Part shown: positions 51,747 to 60,656 of the stretch, piece after piece
Numbering within the stretch: position 1 is the stretch's first letter
How the letters are laid out: each line of letters opens with the position of its first letter
Origin: Ruegeria conchae
GTDB lineage: Bacteria > Pseudomonadota > Alphaproteobacteria > Rhodobacterales > Rhodobacteraceae
Direction of reading: 5' to 3'
Assembly (NCBI RefSeq): GCF_000192475.1
Contig: NZ_AEYW01000001.1
Span: 62,001 to 126,000 of the forward strand
DNA length: 64,000 nt
The notes under the pieces: generated by a model
Told to the model about the DNA's origin: nothing
The model's input: the letters and a program-made list of their open reading frames with translations, nothing else
Database searches by the model: none
Program-made: the position numbers and the translations under genes

Positions 51747-52328
51747 ATGAAACGGAGCAAGGATAGAAAGGCTGTTACGCGGCGCGAAATGGTCGCCGCG
51801 TTTGCTGCGACGACGCTTTTTCCAGCACCGGCCGTTTTGGCTCAATCAACGGCAACTGAGGGGACGCGCCGCAATGTTTCATCATTCCGCGTTGCCAGTT
51901 GGCACGACCACTTTGATACCTTGAAGAACGGGGCTATCCTGTCCGATACACAGTCCAAGGTCCTGCAATTTTGGTCAGAAGATGAAAGCGTCTATCGGAT
52001 GTATCCGACCAGCGTACCGCTGACGGAAGACCTTACAAGGCTAGGTTACACCAAAGTTATTCGCAAGGTCGAAGGGCCATCTTGGCGACCAACGCCGGCA
52101 ATGAAAGAGCGCAATCCAGCATGGCCCGACCATGTAGGCCCGGGTCCTGAGAACCCTCTGGGGACACATGCGCTCTATTTGAGCTGGCAATACTACCGCA
52201 TCCACGGCACCAACGATACGCGCAAGATCGGGAGAAGATCCTCCAACGGCTGTATAGGTTTGTACAATGAGCAGATCGCGGATTTATTCGAATTGGCCAC
52301 CGTGGGCACGCAGGTAAAATTGATCTGA
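51747..52328 (+). CDS. L,D-transpeptidase (YkuD domain), Tat-type signal
   Basis: About 193 residues. A signal with TRREMVAAFAATTLF near 11-25 and cleavage near VLA-QS. The catalytic motif IHGTNDTRKIGRRSSNGCIGLYN near 152-174 has His and Cys in place; CIGLYN replaces the more common CVRM. This makes it a shorter family type than the protein at 50443. ATG at 51738 is an alternative start. It precedes the cytochrome gene at 52398 by 69 bp. Confidence 0.88.
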   Translation: MKRSKDRKAVTRREMVAAFAATTLFPAPAVLAQSTATEGTRRNVSSFRVASWHDHFDTLKNGAILSDTQSKVLQFWSEDESVYRMYPTSVPLTEDLTRLGYTKVIRKVEGPSWRPTPAMKERNPAWPDHVGPGPENPLGTHALYLSWQYYRIHGTNDTRKIGRRSSNGCIGLYNEQIADLFELATVGTQVKLI

Positions 52329-52397
52329 CCTTGGTCAAGATGACTTTTCAGGACAGGTGCTTAAGTTCGGTAACTGACAACGACGTGAAAAACTGAG

Positions 52398-52847
52398 ATG
52401 GATAAACTTACACTCTTGATAGGCGGAGTAGCGATCGCAGGTGCCGCCGCTATCGTCTACAATCTCGATCAGCAACCAACTGGCCATTCGATGACGCCAC
52501 CTGATACGTCGGTGCTGGAGCCAGGAGACCCAATCCAAAACGTCAATTTGCCAGAGCAGCTGAGCGAATCTGCTGCCGTCGGCAAAGTGGCATTCGACGC
52601 CAAATGTGCGGCGTGCCATGGCGCGAATGCAACTGGCCTGGAAGGGCTCGCGCCACCATTGGTGCATAAAATCTATGAACCAAGCCACCATTCGGACGAG
52701 TCATTTTATGTGGCAGTCCAGAAAGGAGTTCGGGCACACCATTGGAAGTTCGGCAATATGCCGCCGGTCGATGGCTTGACCCGTGCGGATGTGAAAGGCA
52801 TCGTGGCATATATAAGAGAGTTGCAGCAGGAAAACGGGATTTTCTGA
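52398..52847 (+). CDS. Class I c-type cytochrome, membrane-anchored
   Basis: A 149-residue protein with an N-terminal hydrophobic anchor (residues 5-22). A single heme site CAACHG lies near 73, with an axial-Met candidate in FGNMPPVDG near 119. It has the C-terminal helix VKGIVAYIRELQQE typical of class I cytochromes. It faces the periplasm and probably passes electrons from copper or thiol oxidation to the terminal oxidases. First cytochrome of the copper island. Confidence 0.9.
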   Translation: MDKLTLLIGGVAIAGAAAIVYNLDQQPTGHSMTPPDTSVLEPGDPIQNVNLPEQLSESAAVGKVAFDAKCAACHGANATGLEGLAPPLVHKIYEPSHHSDESFYVAVQKGVRAHHWKFGNMPPVDGLTRADVKGIVAYIRELQQENGIF

Positions 52848-52861
52848 AGGTGACGAGCCGA

Positions 52862-53188
52862 ATGGGTAGTGCAATTCGTTACATCATCCTGTCAATGGTG
52901 CTGGCCTTTGGCGGGCTGCTTGGGACGGCCGATTCTGCTCATGCACATGGCAGTGGTTCACAGCACGTGATTGAACAAACGGACTCTGCGGACGTTGAGC
53001 ATGTCAAGCAGGGTCATCCTGGACATTGTCATGGCGGAACGATTTGCAACGCTGTTGGTCTATTTTCGATGGGTCCAACACCGCCTGGCCCTCAAGATAC
53101 TGAACAAAGATACTCGATCCCTCGAGCCCAATACCGTGTTCTCGGTATCGCGGCGTTTGACCCACCACCGCCGCGTGTCCTGATCTGA
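52862..53188 (+). CDS. Small exported His/Cys-rich protein, possible copper binder
   Basis: A 108-residue protein with a signal peptide (cleavage near AHA-HG, about 27). The mature part has HGSGSQH, GHPGHCHGGTIC near 54-65 with two Cys and three His, and a Pro-rich end. No named family is certain; similar short His/Cys proteins are found in copper operons. AAGGTGA precedes the ATG at nine bases; a GTG at 52850 is the alternative. Its place between two cytochrome genes supports a metal role. Confidence 0.7.
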   Translation: MGSAIRYIILSMVLAFGGLLGTADSAHAHGSGSQHVIEQTDSADVEHVKQGHPGHCHGGTICNAVGLFSMGPTPPGPQDTEQRYSIPRAQYRVLGIAAFDPPPPRVLI

Positions 53189-53243
53189 CCAGTCGAATTG
53201 CGCTCAACATGGGCGCGTCGAAGCAGACGACAAGGACAAAACA

Positions 53244-53813
53244 ATGAACATTCTAAAAATGACCACAGGCGTTGTCCTGGTTTCTCTGATTGCGGCAGCC
53301 GCCCTGGCGCATGGTGGCGCAACCGGCATCGTCAAAGAACGCATGGATGGTATGTCCGCGATGAAGGGTAGCATGAAGATCCTTACGCCGATGATGCAGG
53401 GGAAAACTCCTTACAATGCGGAAACCGTGCGAAGCGAAGCCGAGAAGATCGGGCGTCACGCGGGTGAGAGCATGACAAAACTGTTTCCAGAGGGATCTGA
53501 TGGCAAACCCTCGGAGGCTAAATCGGAGATCTGGCAGGATTGGGGATCCTTTGCAGAATTGGCCAGACAATTGGCAACCTACTCTGAAGGCCTTGCGCTT
53601 GCGGCGGACAACGGGTTGATGGCGTCCGGATCGGGCCATGGTTCGGGCATGATGGGCGGCGCATCCATGATGGGTGGCGGTTCTATGATGGGTGCCGGAA
53701 TGATGGGCGGAAGTCCCAACCAGGCACAACTTTCCGAAATGCCGGCAGATGGTGTGTTCATGATGCTGAGCCAGACATGCTCGGCGTGTCACGCGCAATT
53801 TCGGTCGGAATAG
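53244..53813 (+). CDS. Cytochrome c' type protein with Met-rich insert
   Basis: A 189-residue exported cytochrome with a signal (cleavage near ALA-HG). The heme site CSACHAQFR is at the very C-terminus (near 181-189), as in class II cytochromes c'. Before it lies a Gly/Met-rich segment near 133-155 with repeated MMGG and SMMG units, unusual for this family and typical of copper-binding Met motifs. Upstream AAGGACA provides the ribosome-binding site. It may bind copper as well as heme. Confidence 0.88.
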   Translation: MNILKMTTGVVLVSLIAAAALAHGGATGIVKERMDGMSAMKGSMKILTPMMQGKTPYNAETVRSEAEKIGRHAGESMTKLFPEGSDGKPSEAKSEIWQDWGSFAELARQLATYSEGLALAADNGLMASGSGHGSGMMGGASMMGGGSMMGAGMMGGSPNQAQLSEMPADGVFMMLSQTCSACHAQFRSE

Positions 53814-53822
53814 GAATGCGTC

Positions 53823-54722
53823 ATGAGACCGATATTCCGATTGGGTCTTGCTGCCGCCGTAACGGCGTCAGCGGGACTTGTTGCCGTGATGGCTTGGCCG
53901 ATTGGCCAGCCCTTACAAGCTCTCGACATACAAGGCGACGTTAACCGCGGGGCGTATCTGGCAAGGGCAAGTGGCTGTATCGCTTGCCACACAGATTTTG
54001 CCAAAGGGGGTGCGCCCTTGGCCGGTGGGGTGGAGTTGGATACCCCGTTCGGCACGCTCTTTTCGCCGAACCTGACCACAGATTCTGACCACGGGATCGG
54101 TGATTGGACGATCGGGGAATTTGCCCGCGCGGTGCGTCAGGGTGTGTCGCCTGGAGGAGAACCCTATTACCCAGCCTTTCCTTATCCGTTCTATGCCAAC
54201 TTCACAGATCAGGATATCGCCGATCTCTGGGCCGCCTGGCAAACGGTTGCACCGGTAGCGGAACCGTCAAAAGAGCAGGAAATGGCGTTCCCCTTCAATC
54301 AGAGATGGGGCCTGAAGCTGTGGCGCGCGGCTTTTCTGGAACCACCCCGCACTGATCCCGTGCCGGGCAATGACGAAGTGTGGAATCGGGGCCGGCTACT
54401 GGTCGAAGGTGCCACGCATTGTGCGGCCTGCCACACCGGGAGGAACCTGGCTGGCGCAAGAAATTCGGACACGGAACACTTCAAAGGAAGTGACTCCCTG
54501 CCGGGCGGTGACAAGGCACCGGCCATCGACTTTGAGACCCTGCAAAAGCGTGGTTGGACGGTAGATGATTTGGCCTACGCGTTGCGCACCGGTGTCATGC
54601 CTGATGGCGATGTATTCGGCGGCGCCATGGGAGAGGTCGTAAACTATGGCACCAGCTTTCTGACAGACGATGACCGGAAGGCGATGGCGACCTATCTGCT
54701 GGATGTGCACGACGGGGGGTAA
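53823..54722 (+). CDS. Diheme cytochrome c (alcohol-dehydrogenase cytochrome subunit-like)
   Basis: A 299-residue exported protein with two heme sites, CIACHTD near 54 and CAACHTG near 201. Each is followed by a typical class I fold with axial-Met candidates. FSPNLTTDSDHGIGDWT near 80-96 and LPGGDKAPAID near 224 resemble cytochrome subunits of periplasmic dehydrogenases. Here the partner is more likely the multicopper oxidase next door. It begins 10 bp after the cytochrome c' stop. Confidence 0.9.
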   Translation: MRPIFRLGLAAAVTASAGLVAVMAWPIGQPLQALDIQGDVNRGAYLARASGCIACHTDFAKGGAPLAGGVELDTPFGTLFSPNLTTDSDHGIGDWTIGEFARAVRQGVSPGGEPYYPAFPYPFYANFTDQDIADLWAAWQTVAPVAEPSKEQEMAFPFNQRWGLKLWRAAFLEPPRTDPVPGNDEVWNRGRLLVEGATHCAACHTGRNLAGARNSDTEHFKGSDSLPGGDKAPAIDFETLQKRGWTVDDLAYALRTGVMPDGDVFGGAMGEVVNYGTSFLTDDDRKAMATYLLDVHDGG

Positions 54723-54761
54723 TCGAGTGAGAGATCAAATTTTCTTTGGAGGGAAGTCCTC

Positions 54762-56132
54762 ATGAAGCTCAATCGCAGGCAATTCGTTGCAGGCACATCG
54801 GCACTAATCGCAGTGCCGACTATCGGGAGGGCGGCTACCGCCCCCCGAATAATCGAGGCGCGTTCAGGATTGGCGCGTGTTGCGCCCGACAGCTATCCTG
54901 AAACCGAGATATGGGGATATGATGGCGGTGTTCCGGGCCCCGAAATTCGTGCCCGGCAGGGTGAAACGGTTCGCCGGACGCTTCTGAACTCACTGCCTCA
55001 GCCTACGGCAATCCATTGGCATGGACTGCGGGTTCCGAACAACATGGATGGGGTGCCGGGTCTTACACAGGAGGCCGTACAAACAGGCGGCGAGTTTCAG
55101 TATGACTTGCCTCTGAAGGATGCGGGAACCTTCTGGTACCATTCTCATAACCAGTCGACGGAACAAGTGGCCAGAGGCCTTTACGGCGCGTTCATCGTCG
55201 AAGAAACGGACCCGCCGGACACGGATCATGACATTACGATCCTGCTGGATGACTGGAGGTTGGGTCAGGACGCCCAAATCGTCAATGATTTTGGCGCGAT
55301 GCATGACTGGACGCATGCAGGCCGAATGGGAAATTACGTTCACGCGCACATATCGCCCATGACAGAAGTTTTGACGAACCAACGTTTGCGTATTCGAATG
55401 GTCAACGTGGCAACTGATCGGATCATGTATGTCTCAGTAGGTGGCGCAAACGGGAAGCTGGTCGCTTATGATGGCATGCCCGTAAGGCAGCCAGAGGATT
55501 TTGAAACCCTTGTTTTCGGGCCTGCACAGCGAGCAGACTTAATTGTTGATGTCACAGCGGAATCGAACGAAGCCGTTCAAATAACTCTTCACGAACGCGA
55601 TGAATCGTTTGTCATCGCTGAGATCCCGGTTTCGGGAAGCGGTACATCTGCTAACCGCGGTGTGATCGAAGCCCTGCCACCCAACCCTGTTCCCTTTCTC
55701 GAAGATGTTTCTGACGCTTTGACAGTTCCATTGGTGATGGAAGGCGGGGCGATGGGCGGACTGCGTCAAGGCACTTACAACGGCCAAGTCATGAGCACCA
55801 ATGAACTGGTTCAGGAAGGGCAGATCTGGACATTCAACGGTGTCGCCGGGTTGCCCGAAAACCCGCTTGCTGCCGTTTCGCGTGGCGACATAGTCCGGAT
55901 TCAGATGCAGAACGACACCGTCTTCCCGCACGCTATGCACTTGCACGGGACGCACTTCCAGGAAGTTCTGCCGAACGGCAGCCTGGGGCCGCTGCGGGAC
56001 ACAATCCTGGTTGACCGGATAGAAACCCGGGAGATTGCGTTCGTTGCGGATAACCCGGGGGACTGGCTGTTTCATTGCCACATGCTGTCGCATCAGGCCG
56101 CTGGTATGAAGACCTGGCTGAGCGTAGCGTGA
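54762..56132 (+). CDS. Multicopper oxidase, Tat-exported
   Basis: A 456-residue laccase/CueO-like enzyme with a twin-arginine signal (LNRRQFVAGTSALIA, 3-17). Copper ligands are complete: HWHGLR near 86, WYHSHNQ near 127, HAMHLHGTHF near 391, and HCHMLSHQAAGM near 440 with the type 1 Cys and axial Met. In bacteria such enzymes oxidise Cu(I) to the less toxic Cu(II) in the periplasm. GGAGGGAAG lies upstream. It overlaps the next cytochrome gene by one base. Confidence 0.93.
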   Translation: MKLNRRQFVAGTSALIAVPTIGRAATAPRIIEARSGLARVAPDSYPETEIWGYDGGVPGPEIRARQGETVRRTLLNSLPQPTAIHWHGLRVPNNMDGVPGLTQEAVQTGGEFQYDLPLKDAGTFWYHSHNQSTEQVARGLYGAFIVEETDPPDTDHDITILLDDWRLGQDAQIVNDFGAMHDWTHAGRMGNYVHAHISPMTEVLTNQRLRIRMVNVATDRIMYVSVGGANGKLVAYDGMPVRQPEDFETLVFGPAQRADLIVDVTAESNEAVQITLHERDESFVIAEIPVSGSGTSANRGVIEALPPNPVPFLEDVSDALTVPLVMEGGAMGGLRQGTYNGQVMSTNELVQEGQIWTFNGVAGLPENPLAAVSRGDIVRIQMQNDTVFPHAMHLHGTHFQEVLPNGSLGPLRDTILVDRIETREIAFVADNPGDWLFHCHMLSHQAAGMKTWLSVA

Positions 56133-56605
56133 TGAACAGGAGCGCAGCGAAATGGCTGTCACTGGCTGCCGTCGTGATAATTGTCGCGGTCATTGGCTGG
56201 GGCCTGAGTGGGCGTGCGCAGAACAGTGCATCGGCGGATTCGGCACGTGGTGCAGTTTTGTACGCCGAAAACTGCGCGTCATGCCACGGAGCCAATTTGG
56301 AGGGTCAGCCGGATTGGCAAACACCTGATCCGGAGGGCGTCTTGCGGGCACCCCCGCATGACCGAACCGGGCACACCTGGCATCACGGCGACAAGCTGTT
56401 GTTCGACTATACAAAGTTTGGCGGGGACCAAACTTTGAAACAGATGGGTGTCGCTGACGTCAAAAGCGGCATGCCAGGCTTCGGGGACACTCTGTCGGAT
56501 CAGGATATCGGGGACATCCTCGCCTTCATCAAGGAGAGTTGGCCGGATTGGGAACGCAAGCTGCAAGAGCAACGCACCGAAGCAGAACAAACGGAAGGAA
56601 ACTGA
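56132..56605 (+). CDS. Class I c-type cytochrome, membrane-anchored
   Basis: A 157-residue protein with an N-terminal helix (8-27). A heme site CASCHG lies near 49, with the axial-Met candidate in SGMPGFGDTL near 115. It ends with a charged, Glu-rich tail. The ATG overlaps the multicopper oxidase stop (TGATG), so it is likely its electron-transfer partner. It is a second single-heme anchored cytochrome besides 52398. Confidence 0.9.
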   Translation: MNRSAAKWLSLAAVVIIVAVIGWGLSGRAQNSASADSARGAVLYAENCASCHGANLEGQPDWQTPDPEGVLRAPPHDRTGHTWHHGDKLLFDYTKFGGDQTLKQMGVADVKSGMPGFGDTLSDQDIGDILAFIKESWPDWERKLQEQRTEAEQTEGN

Positions 56606-56606
56606 T

Positions 56607-57335
56607 GTGAAACGAATACTTGCAGGCTTAGTCGCTATCGCCATGTCGATTGGCATTCCTATGGCACGCGCCGACGAGCTGTCTGACTCCGATGTAAAAC
56701 GGCTGGCTCTCGAAGCCATTTTGGAAAACCCTGAGATCATCATGCAGGCGATTCAACTGCTTCAACAGCGCGAGGATCAGGCAAAAGCCGACGCAATTGG
56801 AAGCGTCTTGGAAAATCAGCGTGAATTGCTCGAACAGGATCCGAATGCGCCTGTCATAGGAAACCCGGAAGGCGATGTAACCGTGGTCGAGTTTTTTGAC
56901 TATAACTGCCCATATTGTAAACGCGCTGCCCCGGTCGTGAAAAACGTGATCGCAGGCGATTCCGATGTACGAGTTGTTTATCGAGAATGGCCCATACTCG
57001 GAGAAGGTTCCGACTTCGCGGCACGCGCCGCGCTTGCCTCACGAAATCAGGGAAAATATGAAGAATTTCATTGGGCGCTTATGGCTCTGAACGGTCGCGC
57101 CACTGAGGCCAGTGTTATGAAAGTTGTTCGGGAACTTGGCCTGGACGAGGATCAATTGCGCGCAGATATGGAGGCGCCGGAAGTCGACGCACATATTCAG
57201 GTGTCCATGGAATTGGCCCGACAGCTTGGCTTCAGTGGCACCCCTTCGTTTGTGATTGGAGATGCGCTTGCCCCTGGGCTGATCGCCGAAGATGATATGA
57301 CCCGGCTAATCGAGGCTGTCAGAGACGCAAGATAG
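56607..57335 (+). CDS. DsbA family thiol:disulfide oxidoreductase, exported
   Basis: A 242-residue protein with a signal peptide (cleavage near ARA-DE). A helical N-terminal part with a Gln-rich stretch follows, then a DsbA-like domain with FFDYNCPYCKRAAP near 89-102 (CPYC active site) and the cis-Pro loop GTPSFVIG near 212. GTG at 56607 has AAGGAA seven bases upstream. It may form or repair disulfides in cytochromes and copper proteins, since copper oxidises periplasmic thiols. Confidence 0.9.
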   Translation: MKRILAGLVAIAMSIGIPMARADELSDSDVKRLALEAILENPEIIMQAIQLLQQREDQAKADAIGSVLENQRELLEQDPNAPVIGNPEGDVTVVEFFDYNCPYCKRAAPVVKNVIAGDSDVRVVYREWPILGEGSDFAARAALASRNQGKYEEFHWALMALNGRATEASVMKVVRELGLDEDQLRADMEAPEVDAHIQVSMELARQLGFSGTPSFVIGDALAPGLIAEDDMTRLIEAVRDAR

Positions 57336-57372
57336 AACCAAAGCGGTGACAGCATGTGCGCCCCTAAGTTTC

Positions 57373-57570
57373 TTATGCGACCGTGGCTTCGTATCCCTCG
57401 GACTTCAGAGCTGCAAGGATATGATCAAGTGGATTGGTGCTTAAGACACGTACCCTGCGGTTTTCCATGTCAAAGTCCAAATGTGCGGAGGAATCCACCG
57501 TGGCAACGGCTTTTTCGATAGCTGACTTGCAGTGCCCACAGCTCATTTCCGGGATATTTAGGGTCGTCAT
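57373..57570 (-). CDS. copZ: Copper chaperone, HMA domain
   Basis: A 65-residue single heavy-metal-associated domain that carries Cu(I) to the ATPase. The metal motif is MSCGHC (near 8-13). The ATG at 57570 follows AGGAG; 27 further in-frame codons are excluded because they run through the promoter. It is divergent from copA, and both promoters have CueR-like sites. Confidence 0.9.
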   Translation of the reverse strand: MTTLNIPEMSCGHCKSAIEKAVATVDSSAHLDFDMENRRVRVLSTNPLDHILAALKSEGYEATVA

Positions 57571-57609
57571 GGATGTTTGCTCCTGTGTTCTGTTGTCCCG
57601 GCTAAAGTA

Positions 57610-57629
57610 TTCCAGCACAGGAAGGTCAA
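57610..57629 (-). promoter_or_regulatory. CueR-type site upstream of copZ
   Basis: On the minus strand TTGACC is followed by TTCC-TGTGCT-GGAA, a dyad inside a 19-bp stretch before a weak -10-like region (TAGCCG). This is the over-long spacer expected for MerR-family activation. It is similar to the copA site, with a different centre. Confidence 0.65.
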
Positions 57630-57682
57630 GTCGTGATAATTGGATCGCCAAAATTAGTGGGAAAGAAAGTCAGCCCCATCCC

Positions 57683-57713
57683 TTGACCTTCCACTTGCTG
57701 GAACCCTTATGTT
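57683..57713 (+). promoter_or_regulatory. CueR-activated copA promoter with 19-bp spacer
   Basis: -35 TTGACC (57683-57688), 19-bp spacer containing the dyad TTCC-ACTTGCT-GGAA, and -10 TATGTT (57708-57713), 31 bp upstream of copA. A 19-bp spacer is the hallmark of MerR/CueR-controlled promoters, where bound activator under-winds the DNA. The regulator is presumably encoded at 60270. Confidence 0.8.
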
Positions 57714-57743
57714 GCACGTCAGCAGAACATTTGTGGTGACAAT

Positions 57744-60254
57744 ATGACTGAAAATTCACATGCACGATTTCAAGTTCAGGGTATGAGCTGTGCTTCCTGC
57801 GTAGGGCGCGTCGAGCGCGCGCTGAAATCTGTGCCAGGGGTAGACGCCGCTTCGGTTAATCTCGCCAGCGAAAGCGTTCAGGTCGATTTCCGCGATCCAG
57901 CCAACAAAGCAGCCATTGCTGATGCGCTAAACAGCGCGGGATACCCGGTACGGACCGCAGAGGTCACGCTGGATATTCAGAATATGTCCTGCGCATCATG
58001 TGTGGGGCGCGTTGAACGGGCCTTGCAAGCAGATGACGGCGTATTGTCCGCGTCGGTCAATCTGGCCACTGAAAGTGCAACAGTGCGCTATGCTGAGGGT
58101 GTCACCACGCCTGAAGCTATCGCGGCGCTTGCAGCATCTGCTGGCTATCCGGCGAGCTTGCGATCCGCGACGCAGACCGAACCACACGACCGCAAAGCGG
58201 CAGAGATCCACCATTTGGCGCGGCGAACAAGCTTTGCCGCTTTGCTCGCTTTGCCGGTATTCGTCCTTGAAATGGGCTCGCATGTTATTCCGGGCATGCA
58301 CCACCTGATAGCGAGCACGATCGGTATCCAGAACAGCTATTACCTGCAGTTTCTCCTGACCACGATCGTTCTTATTGGGCCAGGTTTGCAGTTCTACACC
58401 AAGGGACTCCCTTCCTTGTTCAAAGGTGCGCCGGACATGAATTCTCTGGTGGCTCTTGGCACTTCAGCGGCCTATGGGTTCTCACTGATCTCGACTTTTG
58501 CGCCTGGTATTCTTCCGGCGGGAACCGCAAACGTCTACTACGAGGCTGCTGCAGTTATCGTGGTTCTGATTTTGCTGGGACGGTTCCTCGAGGCACGCGC
58601 CAAGGGTCGAACTGGTGAAGCGATCCGCAAATTGGTCGGTCTGCAGGCAAAAACAGCGCGAGTTGAGCGTGAAGGAACGGTTGTTGAGCTTCCGATTGAG
58701 CAGATCGTTGTAGGGGATCTTATTCATGTTCGACCGGGCGAAAAGATCGCGGTGGATGGTGCCGTAATGACCGGTGCGTCATATGTCGATGAAAGCATGA
58801 TCACCGGCGAACCGGTTCCTGTCGAAAAGACCGAGGGCGCAACTGTTGTCGGCGGAACAGTCAATGGCGCGGGCGCATTGACGTACCGGGCCGAAAAGAT
58901 CGGCGCAGACACCATGTTGGCCCAGATCATTCAGATGGTCGAACAAGCGCAGGGTGCCAAACTTCCGATTCAGGGCTTGGTCGACCGCATCACACTGTGG
59001 TTCGTGCCTGTAGTGATCGCTGTGGCCATCGTGACTGTGCTGGTTTGGATGTTGTTCGGACCCGATCCCGCGCTCAGTCTGGCATTGGTGGCCGGGGTTG
59101 CAGTACTGATCATTGCTTGCCCGTGCGCCATGGGATTGGCCACACCCACCTCAATCATGGTCGGCACCGGACGCGCGGCCGAGATGGGTGTCCTGTTCCG
59201 AAAGGGCGACGCCTTGCAAATGCTGCAGGAAACCACTGTTGTTGCGGTAGACAAGACGGGGACCTTGACCGAAGGGCGTCCAGAGCTGACCGACCTGATT
59301 GTAGCAGAAGGAATGACCGAGGATGAGGTTCTCCGCCTTGTTGCCGCCGTCGAGGTTACATCCGAACATCCAATCGCCACGGCCATCGTGCGCGCGGCTG
59401 AAACCCGTGGTCTGGAGCTTCCCGAGCCAGAAGACTTCGCGTCGATCACCGGCTACGGGGTCAGAGCCTCAGTCGAAGGCCATACAATCCTGATCGGGGC
59501 CGACCGCCTGATGAGTCGCGAAGGGGTTGAAATGGGCGCGCTGTCTGATCGGGGCGCTGAACTGGCAATCAACGGAAAGACTCCGCTTTATGCTGCCGTA
59601 GACGGGGTTATCGCGGCCGTAATCGCTGTGACAGACCCAATCAAAACCACCACGCCAGACGCAATTGAAGCTTTGCACGGGCTGGGCCTGAAAGTAGCGA
59701 TGATCACAGGCGACAATGCCGCTACTGCCAAATCCATTGCGGCGCAGCTTGGCATCGATCATGTCGTGGCCGAGGTTCTGCCCGAGGGTAAAGTATCCGC
59801 GTTGCAGGATTTGCGTTCAAATGGCGGAAAACTGGCCTTTGTGGGTGATGGCATCAACGATGCACCCGCGCTTGCGGCGGCTGACGTAGGAATCGCGATC
59901 GGGACAGGAACTGACATAGCCATCGAAGCGGCTGACGTCGTTCTGATGTCAGGTGACCTGACAGGCGTGGTCAACGCCTTCGATATCAGTCAGCGAACTA
60001 TGCGTAACATCCGCCAAAACTTGTTCTGGGCATTCAGCTACAACACGCTGCTCATACCGATTGCAGCGGGGGCGCTCTATCCGTTTGGCGGCCCGTTGCT
60101 GTCGCCGGTTCTGGCTGCAGGTGCCATGACTCTGTCCAGTGTCTTTGTTCTGACCAACGCGTTGCGGTTGCGCTGGGTGAAGGCGATCAAAGTTGGTCGA
60201 GAGCAGATTTCGCAGAATGAAGAGCGGGCGCTGCAATCAGCGCCTGCTGAATAG
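57744..60254 (+). CDS. copA: Copper-exporting P1B-type ATPase
   Basis: An 836-residue Cu(I) pump. It has two N-terminal HMA domains, each with [10 protein letters not shown] (near 14 and 81), then eight membrane helices with the ion-binding [10 protein letters not shown] near 459. The cytosolic domains carry TGEPVP near 353, the phosphorylated Asp in DKTGTLTEG near 502, the SEHPIA nucleotide-binding motif near 545 and [10 protein letters not shown] near 700. All key residues are intact. It exports Cu(I) from the cytoplasm, feeding the periplasmic oxidase. Confidence 0.96.
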   Translation: MTENSHARFQVQGMSCASCVGRVERALKSVPGVDAASVNLASESVQVDFRDPANKAAIADALNSAGYPVRTAEVTLDIQNMSCASCVGRVERALQADDGVLSASVNLATESATVRYAEGVTTPEAIAALAASAGYPASLRSATQTEPHDRKAAEIHHLARRTSFAALLALPVFVLEMGSHVIPGMHHLIASTIGIQNSYYLQFLLTTIVLIGPGLQFYTKGLPSLFKGAPDMNSLVALGTSAAYGFSLISTFAPGILPAGTANVYYEAAAVIVVLILLGRFLEARAKGRTGEAIRKLVGLQAKTARVEREGTVVELPIEQIVVGDLIHVRPGEKIAVDGAVMTGASYVDESMITGEPVPVEKTEGATVVGGTVNGAGALTYRAEKIGADTMLAQIIQMVEQAQGAKLPIQGLVDRITLWFVPVVIAVAIVTVLVWMLFGPDPALSLALVAGVAVLIIACPCAMGLATPTSIMVGTGRAAEMGVLFRKGDALQMLQETTVVAVDKTGTLTEGRPELTDLIVAEGMTEDEVLRLVAAVEVTSEHPIATAIVRAAETRGLELPEPEDFASITGYGVRASVEGHTILIGADRLMSREGVEMGALSDRGAELAINGKTPLYAAVDGVIAAVIAVTDPIKTTTPDAIEALHGLGLKVAMITGDNAATAKSIAAQLGIDHVVAEVLPEGKVSALQDLRSNGGKLAFVGDGINDAPALAAADVGIAIGTGTDIAIEAADVVLMSGDLTGVVNAFDISQRTMRNIRQNLFWAFSYNTLLIPIAAGALYPFGGPLLSPVLAAGAMTLSSVFVLTNALRLRWVKAIKVGREQISQNEERALQSAPAE

Positions 60255-60269
60255 TATAGGAGAGCCGCT

Positions 60270-60656
60270 GTGAATATCGGAGATGTAGCAGAACGTTCGG
60301 GTCTGCCTGCCAAAACCATCCGCTATTACGAGGATATCGGATTCATCAAACCCAGGCGCGGCCTGAATGGGTATCGCCATTTCGACGAAAAGGAACTGCA
60401 TAAACTGGCCTTCATCGGGCGGGCCCGTTCCTTGGGCTTCACTATTGAGGATTGCCGTTCATTACTGGCGTTGTACGAGGACAAAGAACGCGCAAGCGCA
60501 GACGTTAAAGAAATAGCCAAACAGAACCTTAAAGAAATTGACGCCAAAATCGCCGACTTGAGGGCCATGCATACAACACTTACTCATTTGATTGAGGAAT
60601 GTGCCGGTGATCATCGTCCCGACTGTCCCATACTAAAGAACCTTGGCGAAATTTAG
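60270..60656 (+). CDS. cueR: Cu(I)-responsive MerR-family activator
   Basis: A 128-residue MerR protein. The DNA-binding part is NIGDVAERSGLPAKTIRYYE (2-21). A long dimerisation helix follows, and the C-terminal metal loop CAGDHRPDC near 111-119 has the CX7C spacing of Cu(I) sensors. The GTG at 60270 has AGGAGAG upstream, 15 bp after the copA stop. It would activate the copA and copZ promoters. Confidence 0.94.
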   Translation: MNIGDVAERSGLPAKTIRYYEDIGFIKPRRGLNGYRHFDEKELHKLAFIGRARSLGFTIEDCRSLLALYEDKERASADVKEIAKQNLKEIDAKIADLRAMHTTLTHLIEECAGDHRPDCPILKNLGEI

